Shown piece by piece: positions 12,501 to 22,400 of a stretch of 29,681 nucleotides of DNA. Source of the stretch: Silene noctiflora. Lineage: Eukaryota > Streptophyta > Magnoliopsida > Caryophyllales > Caryophyllaceae. The stretch lies in the NCBI GenBank assembly GCA_009801015.1, contig VHZZ01000019.1, positions 567,223 to 596,903 of the forward strand. The letters run 5' to 3'. The notes beneath the pieces were generated by a model. That model had not been told where the DNA came from, ran no database searches, and saw only the letters and a list, made by a program, of their open reading frames with translations. The translations under genes were made by a program, and so were the position numbers. Position 1 is the stretch's first letter; every line of letters begins with the position of its first letter.

Positions 12501-15500
12501 TTGCCCCCCAATTTTTCAAAATATACAAGGCGAGTTTAAATGATTTGTCCAAAAAAAAAAAAAATAGATTCTAGCACGAGGGCGTATGTATGAATCTCCT
12601 GAGTTATCCCCTCATGCAGATTGCTCATTATATTGGACAAAAAAATTATGCGTCTTGTTGCCGGATCATCCACCCCATGTTTAGGTGTTCTAAATCTTTA
12701 ATTATGGAGCCAAAGATATATGGCTCTTTTGTTCCGAGTTATGGCGAAATCAAGCAAACTGACTCAGTCTTGTGAAGTAGCAATCCTTTTGCTTGTAAAA
12801 TAAAGAGCATAGATAATTACAGAGAGAAGGTAGAAAAAAAATAAGGGAGACAAAACGTAATCTATCCATTATAAGAGGAGATGCTACATTCTATGTTTGT
12901 TTTAGAGGGATCCGAACATCCATTAGTCATTTTAAGACATAATGTCCCTATAGATAAAGATTTAGAAAACTTTTGCGGTTTAGATGATCGTCCAAAACCG
13001 GTGATTTTAAAGGTTATTATCCACGGTGTCCACTGTGCTTCGGAATAAAATGTCCACTATAGAAAAATATTTAGACAACCTTTTTCGGTTCCAATAGAAA
13101 AAGATTTGGACAAAAAAATTTTTGGTTCAGAAGATTGTCGAAAACCGGTGATTTTGATTTTCGAAGCTTATTATCCATGGTTTTTAGGTTGACTTGACCT
13201 TGAAATAAAATTTCTCGAAATGAGCACCGTAATCTCTCTATGCCATATACTAATGACTCAGGGCCATATGGATTGAAATAGAGTCATTTAGAGATCGTAA
13301 GACTACTTTTCGGTTTAATAGATGAAACAAGCTCTATGCTACATTCTATGTTGTTTTAGTTGGATCCGAACTTCCATTAGACATTCTATGGCATAATGGC
13401 TCGATTGAAAAAGATTTAGACAAAACTTTTTTCTGTTCGGAAAATTTTTTAAAACCGGTGATTTTGAAGGTTATTATCTTCGGTTTTTGGTCGAGTGTGC
13501 TTCGGAATAAAATGTCTCGAAATTCGCACAGCAATTCCTCTATGCCCTATGATAATGACTAAGGTTATTAGAACCGGCATATGGCTTGAAATTTAGACAT
13601 CTAGAGACCTTAAGACTGCTTTACGGATCTCGAGCGTAGTAGAAGAAGAAATAAGTTATATGCTACATTCTATGTTGCTTTTAGAGGGATCCGAATATCC
13701 GTTAGTCATTTTAAGGCATAATGTCCCTATAGAAAAAAATTTAGACAAACTTTTTCGGTTCAGATGATCGGTGATTTTGAAGGTTATCATCCACGGTCTT
13801 AGTCCTCTGCTCCAGAATAAAATTTAAAATTTGCACCGTAATCCTTTTATGTCGTATGATAATAACCAAGGTTAATAGAACCGGCGTATGGTTTGAAATA
13901 GAGACATTTAGATCCCTTATGACTACTTTTCTACAATAGGGATAGCCGATATGCTATATTCTATGTTACTTTTAGAGGGATTTGAGCATCCATTAGTCAT
14001 TTTAAGGCATAATGTCTCCATAGAAAAAGATTTAGGCAAAAAAAATTTTGGTTTTGAAGATTGTCGAAAACCCATGATTTCGAAGCTTATTATCCATGAT
14101 TTTTCGGTTGACGGGACCCCAAAATAAAATTTCAAGAAATGAGCACCGTAATCTCTCTGTGTCATATGGATTGAAATAGAGTCATCTAGAGACTTAGAAG
14201 ACTACTTTTCGGTTTATTAGACGAAACAAGCTCTATGCTACATTCTATGTTGTTTTAGTGGGATTGAACTTCCATTAGACATTCTATGGCTTAATGGCTC
14301 GATTGAAAAAGATTTAGGCAAAAAAATTTTCCGTTCGGAAAATTGTTAAAATCGCTGATTTTGAAGGTTATTATCTTCGGTTTTTGGTCGAGTACTTCAG
14401 AATAAAATGTCTCGAAATTCGCACTACAATTCCTGTATGCCATATGATAATGACTAAGGTTATTAGAACCGGCATATGGTTTGAAATTGAGACATTTAGA
14501 GACCTTATGACTATTCCGAACCGGCATATGTTATATGCTACATTCTATGTGGCTTTTAGAGGGATCCGAATATCCATTGGTCATTTTTAGGCATAATGTC
14601 CCTATAAAAAAAAATTAGACAGAAACCGTTTTTGGTTCGGAATATCGATGATTTTGATGGTTAACATCCACGGTCTTGGTCCTGTGCTCCAGAATAAAAT
14701 TCAAAATTTGCACTGTAATCCTTTTATGTCGTATGATAATAACGAAGGTTAACAGAACCGGCATATGATTTGAAATAGAGACATTTAAAATTTAAATCCG
14801 TTTTGACTACTTTTCTACAATAGTGATAGACGATATGCTACATTCTATGTTGCTTTTAGAGGGATTTGAACATCCATTAGTCATTTTAAGGCATAATGTC
14901 CCAAAAGAAAACGATTTAGAGTAAAAAATTGGTTCAAAATATTGTCGAAAGATTGTCGAAAGCCGGTGATTTCGAAGCTTATCTAAGGCTTTTTGGTTGA
15001 CAGGACCCGAAATAAAATTTCTTGAAAGGAGCACTGAAATCTCTCTAATGCCATATACTAATGACTCAGGGTGACATATGGATTGAAATAGAGTCATTTA
15101 AAGACCTTAAGATTACTTTTCGGTTTAATAGACGAAACAAGCTCTATGCTACATTCTATGTTGTTTTAGCGGGATCCGAACTTCCATTAGACATTCTATG
15201 GCATAATGGCTCAATTTAAAATGATTTAGACAAAAAAATTTCTGTCCGGAAAATTGTTAAAAATCGATGATTTTGAAGGTTATTATCTACGGTTTTTGGT
15301 CTTGTGTGCTTTGGAATAAAATATCTCGAAATTCGCATTACAATTCCTTTATGCCATATGATAATGACTAAGGTTATTATAACCGGCATATGGTTTGAAA
15401 TTGAGACATTTAGAAACCCTATGACTACTTTACGGATCGCGACCGTGGTAGAAGAAGACATAAGTTATATGCTACATTCTATGCTGCTTTTAGAGGGATT

Positions 15501-18500
15501 CAAATATCCGTTGGTTATTTTAAGGCATAATGTCCCTATAGAAAAATATTTACACAAAAACCTTTTTTGAGTCGGAAGATCGGTGATTTTGAAGGTTATC
15601 ATCCAGGGTCTTGGGTCCTGGGTCCTGTGCTCCGGAGTAAAATTCAAAATTTGCACTGTAATCCTTATATGTCGTATGAAAATAACCAAGGTTAACAGTA
15701 CCGGCATATGGTTTGAAATAGAGACATTTAGATCCCTTATGACTACTTTTCTACAATAGGGATACACAATATGCTACATTCTATGTTACTTTTAGAGGGA
15801 TCTCAACATCCATTAGTCATTTTATGACATAATGTCCCCATAGAAAAAAATTTAGACAAAAAGAAAAATTGGTTCACAAGATTGTCGAAAACCGGTGATT
15901 TCGAAGCGTATTATCCTGATTTTTAGGTTACGGGACCCCGAAATAAAATTTCTCGAAATGAGCATCGTAATCTCTCTATGCCATTTACTAATGACTCGGG
16001 ATAGTAGAACCGACATATGGATTGTAATGGATTCATTTAGAGACCTTAAGACTAATTTTTGGTTTAATAGACGAAACAAGCTCCATGCTATGTTCTATGT
16101 TGTTTTAGCGGGATCCGAACTTCCATTTGACATTCCATGGCATAATGGCTCGATTTAAAAAGATTTAGACAACAAATTTTCTGTCCGGAAAATTTTTAAA
16201 AATCGATGATTTTGAAGGTTATTATCTACGGTTTTTGGTCCTGTGTGCTTCGGAATAAAATGTCTTGAAATTCGCAGTACAATTCCTTTATGCCATATGA
16301 TAATGACTAAGGTTATTATAACCGGCATATGGTTTGAAATTGAGACATTTAAAAACCCTATGACTACTTTACGGATCGCGACTGTAGTAGAAGAAGACAT
16401 AAGTTATATGCTACATTCTATGCTGCTTTTAGAGGGATTCGAATATCCGTTGGTCATTTTAAGGCATAATGTCGCTATAGAAAAAGATTTACACAAAAAC
16501 CGTTTTTGAGTCGAAAGATCGGTTATCATCCAGGGTCTTGGGTTTTGTGCTCCGGAATAAAATTCAAAATTTGCACTGTAATCCTTATATGTCGTATGAA
16601 AATAACCAAGGTAAACAGTGCCGAAATATGGTTTGAAATTGAGACATTTAGATCCCTTTTGACTACTTTTCTACAATAGGGATAGACGATATGCTACATT
16701 CTATGTAACTTTTAGAGGGATCTGAATATCCATTAGTCATTTTACGGCATAATGTCCCCATAGAAAAAGATTTAAGCAAAAAAAATTTTGGTTCAGAAGA
16801 TTGTCGAAAACCGGTGATTTCGAAGCTTATTATCCATGATTTTTAGGTTAAGGGACCCTGAAATAAAATTTCTCGAAATGAGCACTTTAATCCCAATATG
16901 CCATATGCTAATCACTCGGGAGAGTAGAACCGACATATGGATTGAAATGGAGTCATTTAGAGACCTTAAGATTACTTTTTGGTTTAATAGACGAAACAAG
17001 CTCTATGCTACGTTCTACTTTGTTTTAGTGGGATCCGAACTTCCATTAGACATTCTATGGCATAATGGCTCGAATAAAAAAGATTTAGACAAAAAATTTT
17101 TGTGTTCGATTGTTAAAAATCGATGATTTTGAAGGTTATTATCTACGGTTTTTGGTCCTGTGCGCTTCGGAATAAAATATCTCAAAATTCGCACTACGAT
17201 TCCTTTATGCCATATGATAATGACTAAGGTTATTATAGCCGGCATATGGTTTGAAATTGAGACATTTAGAGACCTTATGACTACTTTACTGATCGTGACT
17301 TTAGTAGAAGAAGAAATAAGTTATGTGCTACATTCTATGTTGCTTTTAGAGGGATTCGAATATCCGTTGGTTATTTTAAGGCATAATGTCCCTATAGAAA
17401 AAAATTTACACAAAAACCTTTTTCGGTTCGGAAGATCGGTGATTTTGAAAGTTATCATCCAGGGTCTTGGGTCCTGTGCTCCGGAATAAAATTCAAAATT
17501 TGCAATGTAATGCTTATATGTCGTATGAAAATAACCAAGGTTAACAGTACCGACATATGGTTTGAAATAGAGACATTTAGATCTCTTATGACAATTTTTC
17601 TACAATAGGGATACACAATATGCTACATTCTATGTTACTTTTAGAGGGATCTCAACATCCATTAGTCATTTTAAGGCATACTGTCCCCATAAAAAAAATT
17701 TAGACAAAAAAAATTTGTGTTTAGAAGATTTTCAAAAGCGGTGATTTCGAAGCTTATTATCCATGATTTTTAGGTTGACGGGACCCCGAAATAAAATTTC
17801 TCGAAATGAGCACCGTAATCTCTCTATGCCATATACTAATGACTCAGGGTAGTAGAACCGACATATGGAATGAAATAGTCATTTAGAGACCTTAAGACTA
17901 CTTTTCGGTTTAATAGACGATACAAGCTCTATGCTAAATTCTATGTTGTTTTAGTGGGATCCGAACTTCCATTAGACATTCTATGGCATAATGGCTCGAT
18001 TGAAAAAGATTTAGACAAAAAAAATTTCTGTTCGGAAAATTGTTAAAAATCGGTGATTTTGAAGGTTATTATCTTCGGTTTATGGTCAAGTGTGCTTCTG
18101 AATAAAGTGGCTTGAAATTTGCACTGCAATTCCTCTATGTCATATGATAATGACTAAGGTTATTAGAACTGGCATATGGTTTGAAATTGAGACATTTAGA
18201 GACCTTATGACTACTGTACGGATCGCGACTATAGTAGAAGAAGAAATAAGTTATATGCTACATTCTATGTTAGTTTTAGAGGGATCCGAATATCTGTTGG
18301 TCATTTTAAGGCATAATGTCCCCATTGAAAAAGATTTAGAGAAAAACCTTTTTCGGTTCGGAAGATCGGTGATTTTGAAGGGATATCATTCATGATCTTG
18401 GTCCTGTGCTCCGGAATAATATTCAAAATTTGCACTGTAATCCTTTTATGTCGTATGATAATAACTAAGGTTAACAGAACCGGCATATGGTTTGAAATAG

Positions 18501-21500
18501 AGACATTTAGATCCCTTATGACTACTTTTCTACAATAGTGATATACGATATGCTACATTCTATGTTGCTTTTATAGGGATCTGAACATCCATTAGTCATT
18601 TTAAGGCATAATGTCTCTATAGAAAAATATTTAAACAAAACAAATTTCGGTTCAAAAGATTTTTCGAAAACCGGCTATTTCGAAGGTTATTATTATCCAC
18701 GGTTTTTTGGTTCACGAGACCTAGAAATAAAAATTTTCGAAATGAGCACGGTAATCTCTCTATGCCATATGCTAATACTCGGGGGTAGTAGAACCGACAT
18801 ATGGATTGAAATAGAGACATTTAGAGACCTAAGACTACTTTTCGGATGCTACATTCTATGTTGTTTTGGTGGGATCCGAACTTCCATTAGACATTCTATG
18901 GCATAATGTCTATTGAAAAAGAGTTTAGACAAAACCTTTTCCGGATCGGAAAATCGTCAAAAACCGGTGATTTTGAAGGTAATATTATCCACGGTTTCGG
19001 GTGTAGTGTGCTTTTGAATAAAATGTCTAGGAATTCGCACTACAATCCCTCTATGCCTTATGATAATGACTAAGGTTAATAGAACCGGCATATGGTTTGA
19101 AATTGAGACATTAGTGACCTTAAAAATAGTTTTCGGATCGCGACCGTAGTAGAAGAGGAAATAACTTGTATGCTTCATTCTATGTTGCTTTACGAAGGAT
19201 CCGAACATCCTTTAGTCATTTTAAGGAATAATGTCCCTATAAAAAAAGATTTAGACAACCTTTTTCGGTTCGGAAAATCGGTGATTTTGAAGGTTATCTT
19301 CGACAATCTTTATTCTCTTTTGTCTTTGGGTTGACTGTGCTCCGAAATAAAATGTCTCGGAAGTTGCACTATGATCCCTTTATGTGGTATGATAATGACT
19401 AAGATTAGTAGCACCGGCATATGGTTTGAAATAGAGATATTTAGATCTCTTAAGACTAATTTTCGGATCCTAACAATAGTAATAGACGATATGCTACATT
19501 CTATGTTGTTTTTAGAGGGATCGGAACATCCATTAGCCATTTTAATCAGATCTTCGATACCCCTCTGGCCCTCACCTTACCATTTATTACTAGAGCTCTT
19601 GAGGCAATGGAAGAATGTAGTTGTCGTATCTCCGTTTGTGATATAGATTTTATTCTGACCTTTTCACCGGCGCCTTGTTCTGTTTAATGTCATTACTCAT
19701 TAGTCTACTTCGAAATCCACGGACTGGAGAATCTTAAACTCTATATGTGTACATTTGTCTTTATATATCGCAGGGAGTTCAAGACAAGTTGAAGACCCTG
19801 AACCAGGAATTAGAAGGAGGGGACTATGGAGTTCTAGAAAAGATCCGTAGCACGGTTTTAGAGCTTGATGCACCACCTCAGTTGGTAAACCCCTTTATGC
19901 TTTTCTCTTGATCGATTAGATCTCTTACTGTCGTGTCTTTTAAAATAACATCAGGAATATGGATATCCACCGATTAATTCCTGAGGTCATTTGATCTTCT
20001 CTGATAGCCGACTGTTGCAGTGGCTTATATGATACAGAGTAGTTGATACTCCGTACTACACAGTGACAATACATGCCCTCAAGGGGGAAAATAAAAATTT
20101 AACGATTCTGTTTAGCTCAGGTGTCTTTTGCGACTTGATATACTCCTTATCATTGTCAAATTGTGATTTAGGTGCAAGAGCTTGAAACTAAAATGAAGAG
20201 CTCCGGAATGCCTTGGCCTGGTGATGAAGGTGAAAAAAGATGGGGTCAGGCATGGATGGCAATAAAGAGGGTAAGACAGCTCTTTGGCTCTCAGTTGAAT
20301 TATTCTGCTAGGACGCAATTTTCATAATCCCTAATCCCGTCATAGGCATTGGCCAGTCGTGGGATACAAAAACTTAGGCGATATGATCTCACTTGTTAAA
20401 ATAGTATCTCTTTGTTATTAGCACAAGAGTAAGGTAGTACGTTCGAATCCCTAATCCTGTCGTAGACTGTGAGCCTTTGAGACGATTGGGTAATTTTATT
20501 ATTGAATTCAGAACTGAAATTATAGATGGATGAATGTTATTAATCACAGTTCAAATCTACAGCTGACTTATGAATCAAATTACAAATATAGAATTGTTAT
20601 TCACAAACATCGACCCAATTTCAGGTTTGGGCATCAAAATGGAACGAGAGAGCATACTTCAGCACAAGAAAAATTGGGGTAGATCACGACTGTCTTTGCA
20701 TGGCCGTCTTAGTTCAGGAAATTATAAGTGCCGATTATGCATTTGTCATCCACACTACTAATCCATCTTCTGGGGATTCCTCGGAGATCTATGCTGAGGT
20801 ACTCGAGCTAGCTTCTATCTGGTCTTATCCCAACATTTCCTCAATTCCTCGATCTGATATTATATTCCTTATCAAGGTCAGATCCTTGTTTATTTGCTAA
20901 CTTTACGAGCATCTTAACTGCCATAGGTTGTGAAAGGACTCGGAGAAACTCTTGTCGGAGCCTATCCTGGCCGTGCTTGGAGTTTCATAACCAGTAAAAG
21001 TGATCTGGATTCTCCAAAGGTAGCTCTTCCCAAACTCTTCTATACCACTCAGTCTGTTCTAGCATGTTGTATACATTTCTGATTTTTTTCGGGTATGTTT
21101 ATTCATCTGGATTTACAAAAACTCCCAAAATGAGCCCCAACGGCGCAACCCTGCTAACCACTTTTCATATTCTTCGAAAGTTGAAAGCACATAAGATTGA
21201 TTTAAACCCCAAAATGGCCAGTTCCCCATTGACGTTTTTGCTTTTCTCAAAGCTACGTTTGAAAAGCGAACATATACAGCCAGAGAGAGTACTATTCTAC
21301 GGTTTTGCTCTAGTAAGACGTAGAATAGACTACGGAAGGGTAGAGAGACCCCGTTTTTTATTTTTTGCGAAAATTCTTATATATTTTGAACTGAGGCTAA
21401 TGAATGCATAATTTCTTCCACAAGTTCAAGGAAATACGGCAATGACGAGCTCTATCTTGTAGGTACTGGGATATCCAAGCAAACCAATCGGACTCTTCAT

Positions 21501-22151
21501 AAAAAGGTCAATTATCTTTCGGTCTGATTCCAATGGTGAAGATCTTGAAGGTTACGCTGGCGCGGGTCTCTATGATAGGTGTGTAACTAATCTCCATTAT
21601 TTATTAATTCCTACTTAATACAATAGGCAGCAAACCGCAATTCCTCAAGGTTCAAGGTACGATGATGTACTCAGTTTTACTCCGGGCGCTATAAAAACAC
21701 GAAAGTAGCCCCGAAAATCACAACCGAAGGTAGCCCCGAAACCTAAATTGAGCCGATTTGAAACAAAATGCCTGAAATTATCGTGCTGGAAGAAAAACCA
21801 ACCCCTATGACCCGGGACTACTTGGTTGATCTGACTCGATAAAAAGTACCTGAAATGACCCAACTCATAGTTATTATGGAACGATCTCGTAAATTCCTTC
21901 TGGTTAGGAAATGAAATTAATTTCTACAAAACCTTATTCTTGATAGTGTGCCTATGGATGAAGAAGAGAAAGTGGTACTTGACTACTCAACGGACCAGTT
22001 GATCAACGACGACAAATTCCGTCAGACAGTGCTCTCCGGCATTGCAAGGACCGGGAGCGCAATTGAGGAGCTTTACGGCTCTCCACAGGATATCGAAGGT
22101 GTTGTCAAGGATGGGAAGATATACGTTGTACAGACCAGACCACAAATGTAG
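526..22151 (+). CDS. GWD1: alpha-glucan, water dikinase 1, chloroplastic (33 exons, complete)
   Basis: Known role: transfers the beta-phosphate of ATP to C6 of glucosyl residues at the starch granule surface in plastids, releasing AMP and Pi, which opens the granule to PWD and amylases. Seen: the spliced frame gives 1465 residues, about the length of potato R1. Residues 1-70 are Ser/Asn/Lys-rich with almost no acids and end in FVARAVLAA, a good transit peptide. CBM45-1 is about residues 88-205 (LLLHWGG, Trp119) and CBM45-2 about 430-545 (LTLHWALS, Trp460). Two homologous segments, VPEDLVQIQSYLRWE (207) and IPEDLVQIQAYIRWE (292), form an internal duplication. The phospho-histidine region LSHVSVRARNGK puts the catalytic His at 1069, followed by CFATC (Cys1080/1084), the thioredoxin-sensitive pair of this family. 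The C-terminal ATP-binding part has RSDSNGED (1379) and ends VVQTRPQM. No key residue is missing. The start at 526 is the first in-frame ATG and matches the family N-terminus MSNS. GWD1 is preferred over GWD2/GWD3 because of this N-terminus, the length and near-continuous identity to recalled R1. Confidence 0.97.
771..869. mobile_element. Stowaway-like MITE in intron 1
   Basis: A 95-bp inverted-repeat element (773-867) flanked by TA on both sides (771-772 and 868-869). The left end TTTTCTCCGTCTCAATCAT pairs with the reverse complement of the right end, CTCCCTCCGTCACAATCAT. The CTCCCTCCGTC terminus and TA target duplication are typical of Tc1/mariner-type Stowaway elements of plants. It begins 15 bp after the exon 1 donor. 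Confidence 0.75.
1357..1462. mobile_element. degenerate Stowaway-like MITE in intron 1
   Basis: The left part (CCCGTTCAATTTTTTGTTTAC from 1364) resembles the reverse complement of the right part (CCGTCTCACTCACTTGTTTAC, ending near 1459). TA precedes the left end at 1357; a matching TA on the right is not clear. Ends are approximate and the element looks old. Confidence 0.4.
1463..2450. other. remainder of GWD1 intron 1
   Basis: Ordinary AT-rich intron sequence up to the acceptor TTGCAG at 2445-2450. No open frame, RNA gene or clear transposon ends seen. Nearer the 5' end (about 1140-1320), a GGA-rich stretch flanked by TTTGTTTGGAT and ACCAAATAAAGG hints at another inverted-repeat element, but the arms are too imperfect to call. 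Confidence 0.4.
3467..4013. other. GWD1 intron 6, nothing recognised
   Basis: A 547-nt intron between exons 6 and 7. AT-rich with no open frame, repeat or element ends that I could identify. Confidence 0.5.
4535..4600. repeat. short foldback in GWD1 intron 7
   Basis: GTGACCATTTTACAACTTTT near 4535 pairs imperfectly with the reverse complement of the segment ending near 4596 (GTGATACCATTTCACAATTT). It could be the core of a very small MITE or a chance foldback. The rest of intron 7 (4269-4704) shows nothing else. Confidence 0.4.
5080..5326. mobile_element. Stowaway-like MITE in intron 8
   Basis: A 243-bp element (5082-5324) between TA dinucleotides at 5080-5081 and 5325-5326. The left end CTTCCTCTGTTCCATTTATA and the reverse complement of the right end, with CCCAATTTATTGTCCC, are divergent copies of the common plant terminus CTCCCTCCGTCCCAATTTATTGTCC. 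It occupies most of intron 8 (5050-5393). Confidence 0.65.
5725..5818. mobile_element. Stowaway-like foldback MITE in intron 10
   Basis: A 90-bp element (5727-5816) bounded by TA at 5725-5726 and 5817-5818. The arms run almost to the middle: CTCCTCTTTCAGTA and ATCTCATTTGACG on the left match CCTCCATTTCAGTA and GTCTCATTTGATT in the reverse complement of the right, with a few small gaps. It fills nearly half of a 196-nt intron. Confidence 0.65.
6314..6515. mobile_element. Stowaway-like MITE in intron 12
   Basis: A 198-bp element (6316-6513) with flanking TA at 6314-6315 and 6514-6515. The left end TTCACTCCATCCACTTGGAT matches the reverse complement of the right end, CTCCCTCCATTCATCTCGAT. The termini agree with the element in intron 21, so the two are probably members of one family. 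Confidence 0.65.
6480..6718. repeat. tandem duplication of about 120 bp in intron 12
   Basis: Two adjacent copies, about 6480-6600 and 6601-6718. Both begin GGAAAATGAAATGAA, both contain GCAGGATAGGAATGTCTTGA (about 6539 and 6659) and both end near AAAACATAGGAA. The first copy includes the right end of the MITE (GAATGGAGGGAG); the second has the diverged form GAACGGAGGGGA. The duplication therefore probably followed the MITE insertion. Confidence 0.8.
8306..8650. other. GWD1 intron 18, nothing recognised
   Basis: A 345-nt intron. I looked for inverted-repeat ends and open frames and saw none that were convincing. Confidence 0.5.
9485..9653. mobile_element. degenerate Stowaway-like MITE in intron 21
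   Basis: A 165-bp element (9487-9651) flanked by TA at 9485-9486 and 9652-9653. The left end ACTCTTTCGTTCATTTGAAT pairs with the reverse complement of the right end, CTGCCTCTATTCATTTGGAT. It is related to the intron 12 element. The rest of intron 21 (9232-9771) is featureless. Confidence 0.6.
10235..10700. mobile_element. hAT-like non-autonomous element in intron 23
   Basis: A 450-bp element (10243-10692) bracketed by an identical 8-bp direct repeat CCAGGTCT at 10235-10242 and 10693-10700. Its ends are inverted: GGGGCTGGGCA on the left and GGGTGGGCA read from the right. An 8-bp duplication with GGGGTGGGCA-type termini is characteristic of plant hAT MITEs. The interior has many CCGGACCGG-type motifs on both arms around an AT-rich centre (about 10470-10515). 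There is no transposase; open frames across it are by-products of the composition. Confidence 0.75.
10701..11395. other. remainder of GWD1 intron 23
   Basis: Intron sequence after the hAT-like element, ending at the acceptor GAACAG (11390-11395) before the catalytic-His exon. No further element or open frame recognised. Confidence 0.45.
12435..12881. other. 5' part of giant intron 27, before the satellite
   Basis: Non-repetitive intron sequence with a run of A residues near 12551. The satellite begins abruptly after AAGAGGAG near 12882. No transposon terminus was recognised at the junction. Confidence 0.5.
12882..19546. repeat. intronic satellite array with trimeric higher-order repeat
   Basis: About 22 tandem monomers, each starting near ATGCTACATTCTATGTT. 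Starts fall near 12883, 13336, 13658, 13950, 14237, 14536, 14834, 15147, 15469, 15771, 16086, 16408, 16691, 17006, 17327, 17621, 17931, 18256, 18550, 18846, 19168 and 19490. Three monomer types alternate in fixed order. Type A (TTGTTTTAGTGGGATCCGAA, then ACATTCTATGGCATAATGG) is usually about 322 bp, type B (TTGCTTTTAGAGGGATCCGA, then ATCCGTTGGT) about 295 bp, and type C (TTACTTTTAGAGGGATCT, then CATCCATTAGTC) about 310 bp. The trimer is about 920 bp, with A-to-A spacings of 900-939. All types share CGGCATATGG or CGACATATGG, ACATTTAGA and GATTTAGACAAA boxes, so they descend from one monomer. The first unit (12883-13335) is a fused, rearranged one, and the array stops about 57 bp into its last unit. 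The whole array lies inside GWD1 intron 27. Confidence 0.93.
19547..19773. other. 3' part of intron 27 after the satellite
   Basis: Single-copy sequence from the array edge to the acceptor TATCGCAG at 19766-19773. It contains a usable pyrimidine-rich tract (ACATTTGTCTTTATATATCG). No other feature seen. Confidence 0.5.
20324..20467. repeat. dispersed direct repeat with tRNA-like B box in intron 29
   Basis: AATCCCTAATCC followed by GTCATAG or GTCGTAG occurs twice, near 20326 and 20447, about 121 bp apart. Just before the second copy, TAGCACAAGAGTAAGG and GTTCGAATCCC (about 20441-20451) resemble the A and B boxes of a tRNA-derived SINE head, but they are only about 20 bp apart, closer than in a functional promoter. 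A SINE remnant is a guess. Confidence 0.3.
21020..21462. other. GWD1 intron 31, small foldback only
   Basis: A 443-nt intron. The only structure noted is a short inverted repeat, ATTCTACG near 21294 and CGTAGAAT about 25 bp later. No gene is supported; the open frame crossing it has no recognisable domain. Confidence 0.4.
21650..21860. repeat. short internal direct repeats in intron 32
   Basis: AGTAGCCCCGAAAATCAC is followed about 26 bp later by GGTAGCCCCGAAACCT, and GCCTGAAATTAT is followed by ACCTGAAATGAC. Such paired motifs suggest a fragment of an interspersed repeat of unknown class within intron 32 (21579-21946). Confidence 0.4.
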
Positions 22152-22400
22152 AAACCCTACACGTCACACGAGAACTCAAAATCGGGTGTCTACAACTAGA
22201 GAAACTTGTTCCCACTGTCACGGTCCATGTTTTAAAGTATGGGCGTGACACCATGATCGAAGAGAATAAAGTTCGAGGCAACCAGAAAGCTTTCAGATGT
22301 CTGAGGTACACACCTCGATGCATTTGTCGAGGTAAAATAACAGGGCGAATATGCATATACGAGTATTAGGCCATGCAACTCTATACGAATTGTATACTGC
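22152..22400 (+). terminator. GWD1 3'UTR with candidate poly(A) signal
   Basis: AATAAA at 22265-22270 lies about 115 bp after the stop codon and is a plausible near-upstream polyadenylation element. The true cleavage site cannot be read from sequence. Confidence 0.35.

Larger units (their letters stand above)
526..22151 (+). other. GWD1: exon map of the GWD1 gene
   Basis: Coding exons, read by joining GT-AG boundaries that keep the family protein in frame: 526-756, 2451-2492, 2589-2695, 2878-2953, 3093-3184, 3313-3466, 4014-4268, 4705-5049, 5394-5501, 5593-5691, 5888-6025, 6122-6213, 6765-6899, 7264-7426, 7517-7606, 7688-7873, 8098-8160, 8243-8305, 8651-8710, 8799-8951, 9148-9231, 9772-9948, 10032-10138, 11396-11609, 11702-11805, 12028-12163, 12309-12434, 19774-19884, 20172-20270, 20625-20798, 20927-21019, 21463-21578, 21947-22151. 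The sum is 4398 nt. Most introns are 80-600 nt. The outliers are intron 1 (1694 nt), intron 23 (1257 nt, enlarged by a hAT-like element) and intron 27 (7339 nt, enlarged by a satellite array). Catalytic His is in exon 24 and the CFATC pair in exon 25. Confidence 0.9.

Noticed and set aside
12590-12775. 61-codon frame just before the satellite
   Set aside because: No recognisable domain, located within an intron of a gene on the same strand, and a length expected by chance.
12882-19546. CRISPR-like periodic repeats or a protein-coding tandem gene family in intron 27
   Set aside because: The period is about 300 bp and whole monomers are related, with no constant short repeat and unique spacer. 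Frames are broken by stops in most monomers and no known protein domain is seen.
20400-20467. Intact tRNA gene suggested by GTTCGAATCCC
   Set aside because: No cloverleaf can be drawn around it and the A-like box is too close; at most it is a SINE remnant.
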